Origin: Primula veris
Taxonomy: Eukaryota; Streptophyta; Magnoliopsida; Ericales; Primulaceae
DNA: 64,000 nucleotides
Direction of reading: 5' to 3'
NCBI GenBank assembly: GCA_963682055.1
Contig: OY821740.1
Coordinates: 7,503,314-7,567,313, forward strand
Positions 48,646-59,800 of this stretch are shown here, piece after piece; the first letter of the stretch is position 1, and the number at the start of each line of letters is the position of its first letter. Position numbers and translations under genes: made by a program. The notes below the pieces were generated by a model. It made no database searches. It was not told the origin of the DNA and saw nothing but the letters and a program-made list of their open reading frames with translations.

Positions 48646-50862
48646 CTAATGGCATTTGCATTGAGCGTTGCCGATTCCAAATAGGTGGTACCATTTGTTG
48701 GTATGCCTCCCACCTTTGTCGATCAACGGCACTTCATTCTTGATAGTGGAGTCGATCTTCTTGACTTCCACGGTTTTTGCCGGTGTTGCCAACCACTTGT
48801 TGATTTTCTCCTTTTGAATGGAGATACCTACAACACAAGATTTGCCATTTGGTACCCAATTTCTTTTGGGTCCGACATTGTTAGTGGCTCGGGTCTTTAC
48901 TACCCATTTCAAATCGCTTCTACTAACACGGAAACGATAAGGGCATCTAGAAGAAATATGCTCATTTCTACTACAATGCACACAATGCTTAGACTTTTTA
49001 GTATAACGAGAGTTATACGAAGTTTTGGAAAGGGTTTTTGGAGTATCCAATTTGGTTTTAAAACCTATACCTTTCCTATCATTAAAAGATTTTTGAGAAA
49101 TCTTGGAAGTACTCCCTTTTGTAAAAACAACCTCTTGTTTAGGTGGAATAGGAGTTGTAGAAAAATTAGAGGCTTTAACGAAGCGGGTTTTGTTTGAAGT
49201 AGAACCAATGCAATCAAAACCTAAGCCACTCTTATCATTGAAATCTTTTTGACAACTCAAAATGTTATCTAAAACGGTTTTACCCTTAGAAAACTTTGAA
49301 ATTGTTAGCTCAAGTTTTTCAATGGAAATGACAAGCTCGTTGTTTTTAGTTTTCAAGGATTCATTCTCGGTTTCTAAAACCTTGACCTTGTCATTTAAGT
49401 TAAAAGAATGAGAACTCAAAACCTTGTTTTTGCTTTTAACTTTATCGAAAGCATCCTTTAACTCTTCAAAATTTTCTAATAAATCACAATCTAAAGAAGA
49501 TGGTTTTGAAAGAGTTTTTGTAAGTCTAGAGACTTCATTTTTAAGAAAATTGATCTCGGTTTGTAAAGACTTATTATGAATGACGAGATCATTGTTTTTG
49601 TCTTTCAAGTCTTCCTTTTCATCATTTATATCATGTAAAGAGAATGACGATGTTGGAATAGACTCATATTCATTTTTATCTCTTTTCAAGGATCTTATTT
49701 CTTCATTGAGGGAAGAATTTATCCTTTTAAGAGATTTGACCTTCTCTACAAGCTTAGGAACTTTTTCGGAATAAATTCCACACATATGCATTAATTCATC
49801 ATGAGATAAAGCTTTTACCTCATCATTGTCACTTTCGCTTGAAGACGATTGGTTAGGCTCATTGTTGTCTTCCATGGCCATATAGCAACCAAGGTGAGCG
49901 ACTTCATCTTGGTCGGAGCTATCGCTAGAGCTTGAAGTGGATATTTTCTTCTTGCCTTTGCTCTTGCGATTCATGACGCAATCTCTCGCCATGTGTCCTT
50001 CCTTGCCACATGTATAGCAAACAAAATCGTTAGAATAAATTGAATTATTTGACGATTTACCTTTATGTTTGCGTTGGCCTTTAAGCTTTAGTATTTCCTT
50101 GACGATTCGAATGATTTGCATTGAATTTTCGTCGTCATTGGATAGCTCATTACTTTCGTCACAAGTCGTTCCTTTGAAAGCTATCTCCCTCCTTTTTGAG
50201 ATTGGCTTGTGACTATTGAGGGTGATCTCGTGAGTAATGAGTGAACCCGTCAATGCATCAAGAGTGTAGGTGTTCATGTCGTGCGCCTCTTGAATTGCGG
50301 TGACCTTTGGTTCCCATTCCTTCGGCAAGCTCCGAATCACCTTTGAGACCATTTCCTTACAAGACAAGCACTTACCAAGAGATGTTAATCCATTAGTAAT
50401 AGTTGTAAACCTAGCAAGCATATCGGAAATAGTTTCACCCTCGCTCATTTTAAAAAGTTCGTAGTCATGAACTAAAAGTTGGAGTTTGCAATCCTTAACT
50501 TGGTTAGTTCCCTCGTGCATAACTACTAACTTATCCCACATAGCCTTAGCGGTTTTACAAGAGGAAATTTTGTTGTACTCGTTAGGAGAAACGGCACAAA
50601 CAATAGCGTACATCGCTTTGGCGTTGGTAGAGTAGGCTTCTAGTTGAGCATTATCTAGGTCCTCTACGGGGATTTGGTTCTCGCTATTTTCGGATGTAGG
50701 TGCGGAATATCCTACTTTAATGGTCATCCAAAGTTTAACATTAAAGCTTTGTAAAAACATGCTCATCCTATCCTTCCAATAAGAAAAATTTATTCCATCA
50801 AAATATGGAGGTGTATTGGGTGATGAAGCCATGCCGGATGCGAAATTAAGTATATTAGCCAT
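48646..50862 (-). CDS. SIRE-like retrotransposon Gag, intact
   Basis: An uninterrupted 738-codon frame. The N-terminal ~250 residues hold the UBN2/DUF4219-type Gag fold (PPYFDGINFSYWKDRM, MWDKLVVMHEGT, RSLPKEWEPKVTAIQEA). A zinc knuckle CYTCGKEGHMARDC lies near residues 282-295. Residues ~350-560 are Ser/Asp-rich, then Lys/Glu/Leu-rich with heptad-like coiled-coil character. A second Cys/His cluster CVHCSRNEHISSRC is near 626-639. The frame ends KWYHLFGIGNAQCKCH; in related elements a WYLDSG protease motif would follow WY, so pol seems deleted exactly there (inference). The protein would package RNA if expressed; mobility would need enzymes supplied by another element. Confidence 0.93.
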   Translation of the reverse strand: MANILNFASGMASSPNTPPYFDGINFSYWKDRMSMFLQSFNVKLWMTIKVGYSAPTSENSENQIPVEDLDNAQLEAYSTNAKAMYAIVCAVSPNEYNKISSCKTAKAMWDKLVVMHEGTNQVKDCKLQLLVHDYELFKMSEGETISDMLARFTTITNGLTSLGKCLSCKEMVSKVIRSLPKEWEPKVTAIQEAHDMNTYTLDALTGSLITHEITLNSHKPISKRREIAFKGTTCDESNELSNDDENSMQIIRIVKEILKLKGQRKHKGKSSNNSIYSNDFVCYTCGKEGHMARDCVMNRKSKGKKKISTSSSSDSSDQDEVAHLGCYMAMEDNNEPNQSSSSESDNDEVKALSHDELMHMCGIYSEKVPKLVEKVKSLKRINSSLNEEIRSLKRDKNEYESIPTSSFSLHDINDEKEDLKDKNNDLVIHNKSLQTEINFLKNEVSRLTKTLSKPSSLDCDLLENFEELKDAFDKVKSKNKVLSSHSFNLNDKVKVLETENESLKTKNNELVISIEKLELTISKFSKGKTVLDNILSCQKDFNDKSGLGFDCIGSTSNKTRFVKASNFSTTPIPPKQEVVFTKGSTSKISQKSFNDRKGIGFKTKLDTPKTLSKTSYNSRYTKKSKHCVHCSRNEHISSRCPYRFRVSRSDLKWVVKTRATNNVGPKRNWVPNGKSCVVGISIQKEKINKWLATPAKTVEVKKIDSTIKNEVPLIDKGGRHTNKWYHLFGIGNAQCKCH

Positions 50863-50924
50863 CGGGATCTTAACTCTTAAATCGTTAGATTTCTATAATC
50901 AAGAGCCTCGGCTCTGATACCAAT

Positions 50925-52402
50925 TGTTGGCTCCGGTGCGGCTAATCCTTAGAGGGGGGGTGAATAAGGATTTGGCGATTTTCGCCTAATTAAAAATCTA
51001 TGCAACTAACCACCCAACTTATGCAATTCTAAGCTTAAGCGTTTTAACAAGAGTTAATAAATTGCTAAAATAACTAAACGCAAGCAATAAATATGCAAGA
51101 ATATAAGTTGCGGAAAGTAAAAGCAAGGGAAGAAAATGACACCGTGATTTATAGAGGTTCGGCAAACGCGCCTACGTCCTCTTCTCGGTACTACCGAGTA
51201 TTTCACTAAAATGTTTCTTCCGGATTTTACAAACCCTATCGAGCTCAATTGACCGATTGGCTCACCCTCTATCCGAGGTTCCTACTCTTGATACAAGTGC
51301 AAGAGAACACGACTACGAGTCTACGACTCCCCCTCAATTTATGAGTACCCGAATGAAAAACCTAGAGCTTTTAAGCTTCACTTGCTTACAAAGCCTCTAC
51401 CCGTTCACTCGCTCACAATTGAGTTTATAAAACACTCGATACAAATTTTGTTACAAAAATGTAACTACACTCACTATTCTAATTGCTTCTTAAAAAGCTA
51501 ATTGGTGAGTTGTTGATGATGATCGAGCTTGAATCTCTTTCTCGTTGATTTCCTTCTTTCCCGAATATATTCACCAAAATGGTGATTTTTAGGGTTTTTA
51601 TGAGAGAGGTTGAAGGATGATGTTATGTATGATAATTAGGTATTTGGGAGAGAGATTGGGTTGGTTTTTATATCAGCAAAGTCTGTTTTTGCTGGATATG
51701 ACCGTTGGAAGTTTTAAGCAACTTTCCAGAATAAGCTGAAAAGCTGTTTTCGAAATCTGTAGAAAACGATCGGTCGTTTTCTACAGTCGATCGGTCGTTT
51801 TCCAGAAAACGATCGGTCGTTTTCTGAAAACGATCGGTCGTTTTTATACTGGACTCACTGGAAGAAATTGGACCAAAAACGATCGGTCGTTTTTGTCCAG
51901 TCGATCGGTCGACTGTTCTTCTGGCAGTTTCTCGGTCTTCTCGCTATTCTTCGAAAGCTCATAACTCCTTCGTTTTAGCTCCGATTTTGGTTCCGTCTGA
52001 ACCTGTGGCTTCGTTTTTCTGTGCTCTATCTTTCTGGCGCTGAAATTTTCATTTACTTCTTTTGGAAAATGATCGATCGTTTCATAAAACGATCGGTCGA
52101 CTTTTCGACCTGCTCACTGGAAGAATTTGGACCAAAAACGATCGGTCGTTTTTGTACAGTCGATCGGTCGTTTTTGTCCTGGTCTCGTTAACCTTCGAAT
52201 GTTTGTATCTTCTACGTTTTAGCTCCGAATTTGGTTCCGCTTGAACCGTTTGCTTCGTTTTCGAATGCTCTTTCTTTTTAAAGACCTGAAATATACATTT
52301 ACTCTTTTTGGAAAAGATCAAGCATTATTTCATTGAAATATAAAATCATTAATTCATAATCATACTTATAATCAAAATCAATTATTGAACCCATGTTCAA
52401 CA
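50925..52402 (-). repeat. 5' LTR of nested SIRE-like element
   Basis: 1478 bp, almost identical to the partner LTR and with the same CGATCGGTCG cluster at 51764-52175. It directly precedes the primer-binding site at 50911-50922 in minus orientation. Confidence 0.92.
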
Positions 52403-53798
52403 CGGACCAATGCAGCAAAATAGCATAACCCAACACGGAAATATAAATCTTGGTGCGCAAGACCAAGAAATGCGTGCAATCATTTGCAGTCGCATCATCA
52501 AACTTTCCGTGAGTCCATTTGGGTCTGAACATAATCGACATGATGTTCAATTTCAATTTCCAAACTCAAGTAATTCAAATCGAAATTTCTATTATTACTC
52601 TTCGGAATTATCAAGTCGACTAGACTTTTCAGGATAATCCGGATCATGAGCAATCAACTTAATGATAGGGCTAAAAGTTTGGAAAGTGCTGCATTTATGT
52701 GGACAACATTAAAATGTGACCATATTGTCGATGCATCAACCATAACCATTTATATTTATGATCCGTCTTATGGTTGGATAAGTCCACAATAACTCCTTCA
52801 ATTCTTTACAAGAATTCTACGAGTTCATTTCGTGATCTTTACACATACTAGTCTTTCAAAGTGAGCATTAGTGGCATTAATTTCGGATTAATCACGAAAT
52901 ATATCCTCAAAGAGAATCCAAATACGATGCGATTATAAATCAAACATCGTCTTTTGACCCGGGAATATCTCATCCGGTCAATGCCACAATATCAAAATGC
53001 TCTTATCAATCGACGACAGGCGAATGATAGTACAAACAATCATGTGTTGGCATCTAAATCATTTATCATTTCGACGACATGCGAAATGATAAGGTAACTT
53101 TAAATGCTTTAAAGAATGTGGTAGCAACCACTTGAAAGACATTTCAACTCCTCTAAAATACGCTTTTGGTCGTATTGAATGGGGGCTATGTAAAGAAATT
53201 TCAATTCTTTTATGAGCTATTACCAGATAACACTGGTTTTCTCGAATATTTTATAACTCAACAAGGTACGGCATGACCTACATGAGTATAAGACTTCATA
53301 TTTGACAAATCAATTTGGTTTTACCAAAGATTTCGATTTTGGAACGACATGTCCAGAATCATTGTCACCGAGTACTCTTTTAGGCAAGTAGTTGGTGAAA
53401 TTATGTGGTACATTGTTACCCACTATTTCCAGAAAACCAACTACACCACAAGTATTGCCTAAAATTTCATAATTTAAAGTTTAGTCACATTTGTCAAAGG
53501 AATTTGCTCAAAACACTTTAAATTATTTCGAGAAATTTCGTAAACAGGCAAACCATAATCCAAAAGTATGTCCAAATGGAAAAATCATAATCCAAATGGA
53601 AAAACATAATCCAGATGAGCGAAAAAATGGCTCAATGATTTATCAAAATCAATAAAGAAAGGTATCAAACTCATTTGAGCCACAAAATCGGGGGTCTCAA
53701 GAGTTTCCTTTCAATTAACTTCAACCACATTAGCATCGGTTTTTCCACCTTTATAATAGTTGTGAACTATTTAAAGAGTAACCGTGCATGACTTTTTT

Positions 53799-54260
53799 TT
53801 ATAGCATAGAGTTGGCTCCTTGAGCATTATCTCTTGCTTTATGACAACGGGCCATATTGTTCCTTTCGATTACTGTCTTGGAGCCACAGGTTTTTGATTT
53901 TGACGATTGTCTAAAATCTCGTTTGGCTAGGCGATTCATCAGGATCGCGACAGTTCTAGACAAATAACATTTGTCTTGGTTCTCGATTCGTGGAAAAAAA
54001 TGTACACGAAGAGCATTAATATCAGGCAAACAATTCGCCATTGACCCAATAGGATTAAAACTACTCACCGGGGTAATTTTCTTATCCAATAATAGATGGG
54101 CGATAAAGGAACATGCTGAAAATAAATTCACGATACTGCTTATGGAATACAATTTCCAAGCTAGTATTTTGGTGAAAGATTGCTCCAATATGTCAATTTC
54201 AGACATTTGTTCACCATAGACGTCATCACGTCTCAAATGTGGCGGCGGAATAAAATCCAC
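53799..54260 (-). pseudogene. Gag remnant of outer Copia element
   Basis: An open stretch with DILEQSFTKI and later PIGSMANCLPDINAL resembles Copia gag near its EDLLEKTFSTF and RPTGS...PEVNA stretches. The zinc knuckle is degraded. Identity depends on order and a few residues. Confidence 0.5.
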
Positions 54261-56174
54261 GCATTAGCATTCATCCTGAGGGTAACAACAAACTCGTGTT
54301 TTACTCATCAAAGATGGCATAAAAAAAAAATTGGGCATCACATTTTCACACATCAGGGTGAGTAACATGTGGTGACGGATTAAAATCAACATTTAAACAG
54401 TCATTTCGCAAGTATGTTTTACGATTTTTCTCATCATAGATGGCATCCAACATGTGTTGGGAGTTCTGGATTATTTATCATATAAAACGACTGGTTTATA
54501 TTTTTATGGTTTGCACAAGCACAAACTTTTTTTCGAAACGACAGGTTCGAAAACATTAGTTTTGCTTTTCATGTGAATCGGTTCTCATTGATCGAACGAC
54601 GGGTCGATACTGAAACACCAATTCAGCGAAACATACATCACTACATAAACACACTCGGGGAAATTATTATTTAGTCAACCCCTTTCGGTAGCTCTATTTG
54701 AACACGACCAGGAAAGACGGTGAGGGGGTGGGCACGAATGCCTCTTAAAAACCGACCTCATTAGGAGAACGACTTCCGCCTTTATCTTTCCTAGACATTG
54801 TATCCAAATAGGTGAGCCTATTTGGAAAAGATTCATAATTTTTCCAACTTAAATGTGAATATATACGATTTTCGCTTTTTATATATGGCAATAATATTAA
54901 CAATATAGATAATATGTATCTATATTAACCACATATATATAAACAGGCAGTAAATATATTTTAGGATTTATCTAATCATGCAGTAGATTTGGTGTTATAA
55001 ACAAATCAATTTAAGATTATCAATCCATAAAGATTCTAACATATCAAATCAAATCAATTTAATATTATCAATCAATCCATAAAGATTCTAACATATCAAA
55101 TCAAATCAATTTAAGATTATCAATTAGATCTAATCCAATAATTTACTGCCATATGTGATATATATATATATGATAATATCAAAAAAGATATAATTATGCT
55201 AACAAGATATCAATCAATTATCTATGTTTATCGCCATATTAATAATTCTATACATGTTAGTTTTAACATGCAAGCAAACAATATATTTTTAATTACCAAT
55301 CAGGTAAAAAAAAATATTTTAACATGCAAATGGGTTAAATTTACATGGAAACATATCAATTTATTCAATTAACATGCAATTTTTATTCAATTGCCTTTTA
55401 ATAAAAAAAATTATATGCATGTGTGTTTATATTTACCAAATATTATATCTTATCAACCATATGTACTGTTTTCGTATAAGTATTATACTACAGGACCATG
55501 CGTGTAATTACAGCAAACTATATATCTATTTACAGTATTATTACATATACAGTCCAGAATTTCAGACAAGTTTCAGTTTAGTCCTTGAGTAATTTACAGA
55601 ATAGTTTACAGCTTTCAGAGAATTACAAATCAGTACATACGTTTCAGTTTGTTGCAGATTTAATCCGACAGATTAATACATGAGGTCAATACATAAATTA
55701 TGTACTTAACACGGGTAAGCAATTCAATTTATATGAACCAACAGCATATATTAATAGATTAAGAGATTCAATTCAATTCAATTCAATTGGAACCATCAGC
55801 AATTCAATTCAATACTATGCATGGTATATAAAGAGATTTCATGTTACAAACACAAAACAGCAGCATATTCGTGATACACATGATACACAACATATTCGGG
55901 ACCTGCATAGGCCACCAAATAAAGTTTTTTTTTTTTTTTTTAACATGTAATACTATATTAAGTTTAGCTATGGTAAAGTCTTGTGACAAGGGTTTAACAT
56001 GTAATACGCATGACTTGTACAGTTAAAAAAAATTATATCCCGATACCTTACGCACGGTATGTTGGTGAAGGTCGATATAGCAAAATACTAAAAAAATCCG
56101 GATAAACCTCAAGGTTTATTGAACCCAGAATCCGTACTCCAATTTCCGAGAGCAGTGCTGATAACGTGTTGTAA

Positions 56175-56370
56175 TGCATTATTAGCTATGTATATAGGGA
56201 GACAGAAGTAGAGAGAGGGGAGAACAGTATCGTCTTTTATTATGAATGAATATCTGAATGAATGAATAAATACAAGACCCCTAGCCCTCTTTATATAGAT
56301 AGAGGGGTAGGGTTACAAGCCCACTTGGGCCCATAAAGAATAAGTCCAAGAGTCCAATAATCTTACAACA
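56175..56370 (-). repeat. 5' LTR of outer Copia element
   Basis: 196 bp, TGCATTATTAGC to CTTACAACA, followed on the plus side by the GCTAA target duplicate. Confidence 0.88.
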
Positions 56371-56503
56371 GCTAATTATTTAAGTGGCGAGGATAATTAG
56401 GAAAATGGGGAATTCAAATTTTTGTCTTAATTTTTCGTTTTCTTGGGCGCTAAGACCTTTATTTTTAAAAAAAAAAAACCGAAATTATTACTAATATGCA
56501 TTT

Positions 56504-56866
56504 AGTAAAAAAATACGTTTAGTGTACTGTAGTACCATGGTTAACAATTTAGATATTGAACTACCGCTTTTAACAATTTAGGTACTCATCTAGCAACTTT
56601 CGTCCAATTAAAGACTTAACAACATAAAAATAACGAAATTGCGGTGTTATATCTCACATTTCATAATATTTTTGACGTACGTTGACAGAATTACGCTCAA
56701 TATGTGATATGTGAGAGAACGTTAGTGCAATTTCGTCATTTTGTTTAACGTCAGATCCTCAATTGTCATAAAATCTATAAATGGGTACCTAGATTGTTAA
56801 AAATATTAGTTCAATACCTAAATTGTTAGTCATTGTTAATACAGTTCACCAAACGTATTTTTTTCC
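56504..56866. mobile_element. Second foldback element, relative of 37779-38261
   Basis: The left arm reads AAAATACGTTTAGTGTACTG and the right arm inversely GTTCACCAAACGTATTTT. Inner arms pair around AACAATTTAGGTAC and GGTACCTAGATTGTT. The outer ~20 bp match the GYRA-intron element, but the arms are more diverged. No clear target duplication. Confidence 0.65.
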
Positions 56867-59800
56867 CTATCTAAACGGGGTGATTGTCCTAGGGTTATGG
56901 TGCTTGTTTTGACACGTTTTTTTTCTAAATTTACTCTTAGTTTTATTTTTGTTAGATTGTTGAATAAATTAGGCAAATTAGTGATGTGTGATGTGAGTGG
57001 TTTTTCGACGTACTCTGCTTACCATCGTGGTTTTATTACTTTAATCATTGGTACAATTAAAATAGGGAATTGGTATGCAACGGACAACAGTGACGCGGTG
57101 GTGGATCAAATTATGAATTAAGTGTCTGTTGTATAACTAAATAAAAACGTAAAACAGTACATGTTTTTAGATTGTACCTCGATATTTCATTTTGGTCTCT
57201 TACTCATCTCGGTATCGCATCTTTATCTCTGACGTGACCCTAGCTCTCCCGACTAACATGATAAGCTCGAAAGATCACTATCAGAATTTTTCATGTGATA
57301 ACAAATTCCTTAATGAGGGTACACTTTTTTGTATTAACAGTTTCTCGCTAACCGTGTAAAGATACAATACAACGCTGGACTATGCTATGCTTGTTTTGGG
57401 ATTAAAATAAGGAGAAATAAATGTATATGAGTAAATTGAGATTTCCTAATAATTGGACGTACGCGAAATATATTTCTTGGTATATTTCTCAAATATCTAG
57501 TAAAATAGTTGGAAACATATGCATCGTCAAATTTAATGAAAGCATTTAGAAAAAGAGTAACGAATCATTTTACGTGATTTTTGAAAAAATAGTTTTAGAA
57601 AATTTATAAGTTTTTGGATAGTTTTTTTTTTCATTCCAACCAAACTAACAAAAAACTACATATTTCAAATTCTTACTCATCTCATTCCATATGTCAGATA
57701 CTCTTATTCCCAACCAAAACAACTACAAATTTAAAATTATACTCATCTCATTCAATATGCCAGATACTCTAATTCCCAACCAAAACAAATACAAATTTTA
57801 GTTCACAAAACAACAGAAAGGTTACTCAATGATCTACATATAATTCAACCAAACTAGCAAAACAAGAATTTCAACCAACCAACTAAAAGCAGCTCACATA
57901 AGTTTAAATGTACAACCAAACAGGCCTAAAAAAATCACAAGCACAATACAACGATGGAAGAAACAGTGACATTAGTAGGCCATGGCCACCCCACATGTTA
58001 CCAAATATAGATGGAAATGCAAATTGGGAATTTGTATTTAGGGTATTTATTTATATTTCTTAAATCTTATATTTTTGGCCTATGAAGCAGGTGTACGATA
58101 TGGACACAATATTTTTTTTTTTAATTTAGGACACGGCATAGTTAGGACACGATAATTAATAAATTACAATATATTTTTTATATATTTTTTTGATTTATCA
58201 AAAAAAAAAACATTGTAAATATATTAATTAATTGCAAACCACACATCTTAGTAATAATTATACTATATTTTATTTGAATGTTTTGTTAGTTTTTGAGTTA
58301 AAATTATAAAATTCAAAAGATAAAAAACTATTTTTGGTGTCACTTGGATTTATCATATATTTAAATTGTCCAGGACCTTTCACGAAGTGTTCAAAGAGTG
58401 TTCACGTGATCAATAGATCAACAAGTTAACAATACATTAATTAAGACAATACAGTGATTAAGTGACCGACACATGAAAAAAAGTGACGGAGACAAACACG
58501 AGTTCGTCACAACACTTTTACATTCTTTTGTTTTGTATATAAATTTGGGCCCTCCGTTATTGAACAACAAAATCCATCTTCGTTCCGCTGTTGAACCTCA
58601 ACAAATGAATGCATATAAGCATTATTAAACGCACTCCAAGTTTGAATATAACTGGACAATACTTGTGCAATGTGTTCAAATAATGTAGTAAATGACCAAA
58701 AAAAAAAACAGTGTATCGATGTGTGGAACCAATATTTGAAAAGATGCAATAGGCACTTCAGGCGTAAAATGTACGGCTAGCGCATAATCACAGTCTAATC
58801 CGTTTAATATCGCCTAATATCATGTGCGTTCTTAAGATTTTTGTTCTCCGGTCCGAACAAAATTTGGGGTCTTTTTTTCAATTGTCGTTCTAGTATAAAA
58901 TTTCATAATAAAATATCTTAATAGTAGAATAATCTAAAATTAACTCTCGAAAAAAAAAATCATTAATATAAATAAAAATTATATTATCCTTTAATATCAT
59001 AGTCAAATTATTCCAAATTTTATGTAAAATAAACATTTTATCACTTATATTTCTATTTTTAGGGTATCTATTCACTATTGTTTTAGTAATTTAGGCTTTT
59101 CTATTCACTATTGTTTTACTAATTGAGGCATTTGCTTTACATTATTTCTAAAGAGCTAATGAATTGTGCCCTTTAAAGTTTTGTAAACTTTTTAAAATGA
59201 TAATAGTTTTTTTAAAATATTGTGACAATTATACTTTTTTATATATAAATACCAATTTCATAAAAGGAAACCTACTCTTTCACTTAACTGTAATTTTTAT
59301 TAATTACTGTCATATATTTCCATGTATATTTTTTTTATTGTCGACGTCATGGGGTTCTGAAAATTTATCGGAATCGTGAGTCCGTTGCAGTCGCACTTAC
59401 TACACCTCTTAAGGCCATCCCTGCCTAATATCTTAGGCGTCTACGCTCCGACTATCATATAAGATCCGCCTAATTTGCGTTTAGCTACGGATTTTAAAAC
59501 ACCGGAACTATTGAGTCCATGTAAGCATAAGCCACTTGTCCACTTAAAATGAATTTTTTACATGTACAAACACGCTACTGGTTGTTAGTTGAGATGGGTT
59601 GACCTGTATTTTATGATAATTCTTAGGCTGAATTTGTAATTCACTATAGCTATTCAGACGCATACTCACACGCGTCTCTTGGTCTCATCAGAGTTTGTTT
59701 TTAAGTGCTTAAATTAAATAAAAACACAGCTCCTTTAAAGTAACTGACAATTAATACAAATAACTACTACTACAATAACATTTTGTAAATCTTTTTTTTC

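Larger units (their letters stand above)
46888..52402 (-). mobile_element. SIRE-like gag-only LTR retrotransposon, young, nested
   Basis: LTRs 46888-48366 and 50925-52402 (1479 and 1478 bp) start TGTTGGCTCC and end GTTCAACA. A perfect target duplication CGGAC flanks the element (46883-46887, 52403-52407). In minus orientation the primer-binding site TGGTATCAGAGC (inverse of 50911-50922) follows the 5' LTR, complementary to initiator Met tRNA. A polypurine tract AAAATGGGGGAGAT (inverse of 48367-48380) precedes the 3' LTR. By eye the LTRs differ by about four substitutions and one 1-bp indel. Only gag lies between them; no protease, integrase, RT or RNase H. Confidence 0.95.
43670..56370 (-). 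mobile_element. Copia-type LTR retrotransposon, defective, host of a nested element
   Basis: LTRs at 43670-43856 (3' LTR) and 56175-56370 (5' LTR) are bounded by TG...CA and flanked by a perfect 5-bp target duplication GCTAA (43665-43669, 56371-56375). The polypurine tract AAAGGGGGAG abuts the 3' LTR in minus orientation. After the 5' LTR comes ACGTTATCAGCAC, a probable primer-binding region. Gag, RT and RNase H remnants lie in order on the minus strand with stops. Without the nested insertion it is about 7.2 kb. Three degenerate copies of an AAAACCTTG...AAACCCA...GGAAAAA motif (43945-44360) resemble a common Copia 3' untranslated motif. Confidence 0.88.

Noticed and set aside
58507..58749. 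80-codon minus-strand open frame
   Set aside because: No recognisable family, no splice context, surrounded by AT-rich non-coding DNA.
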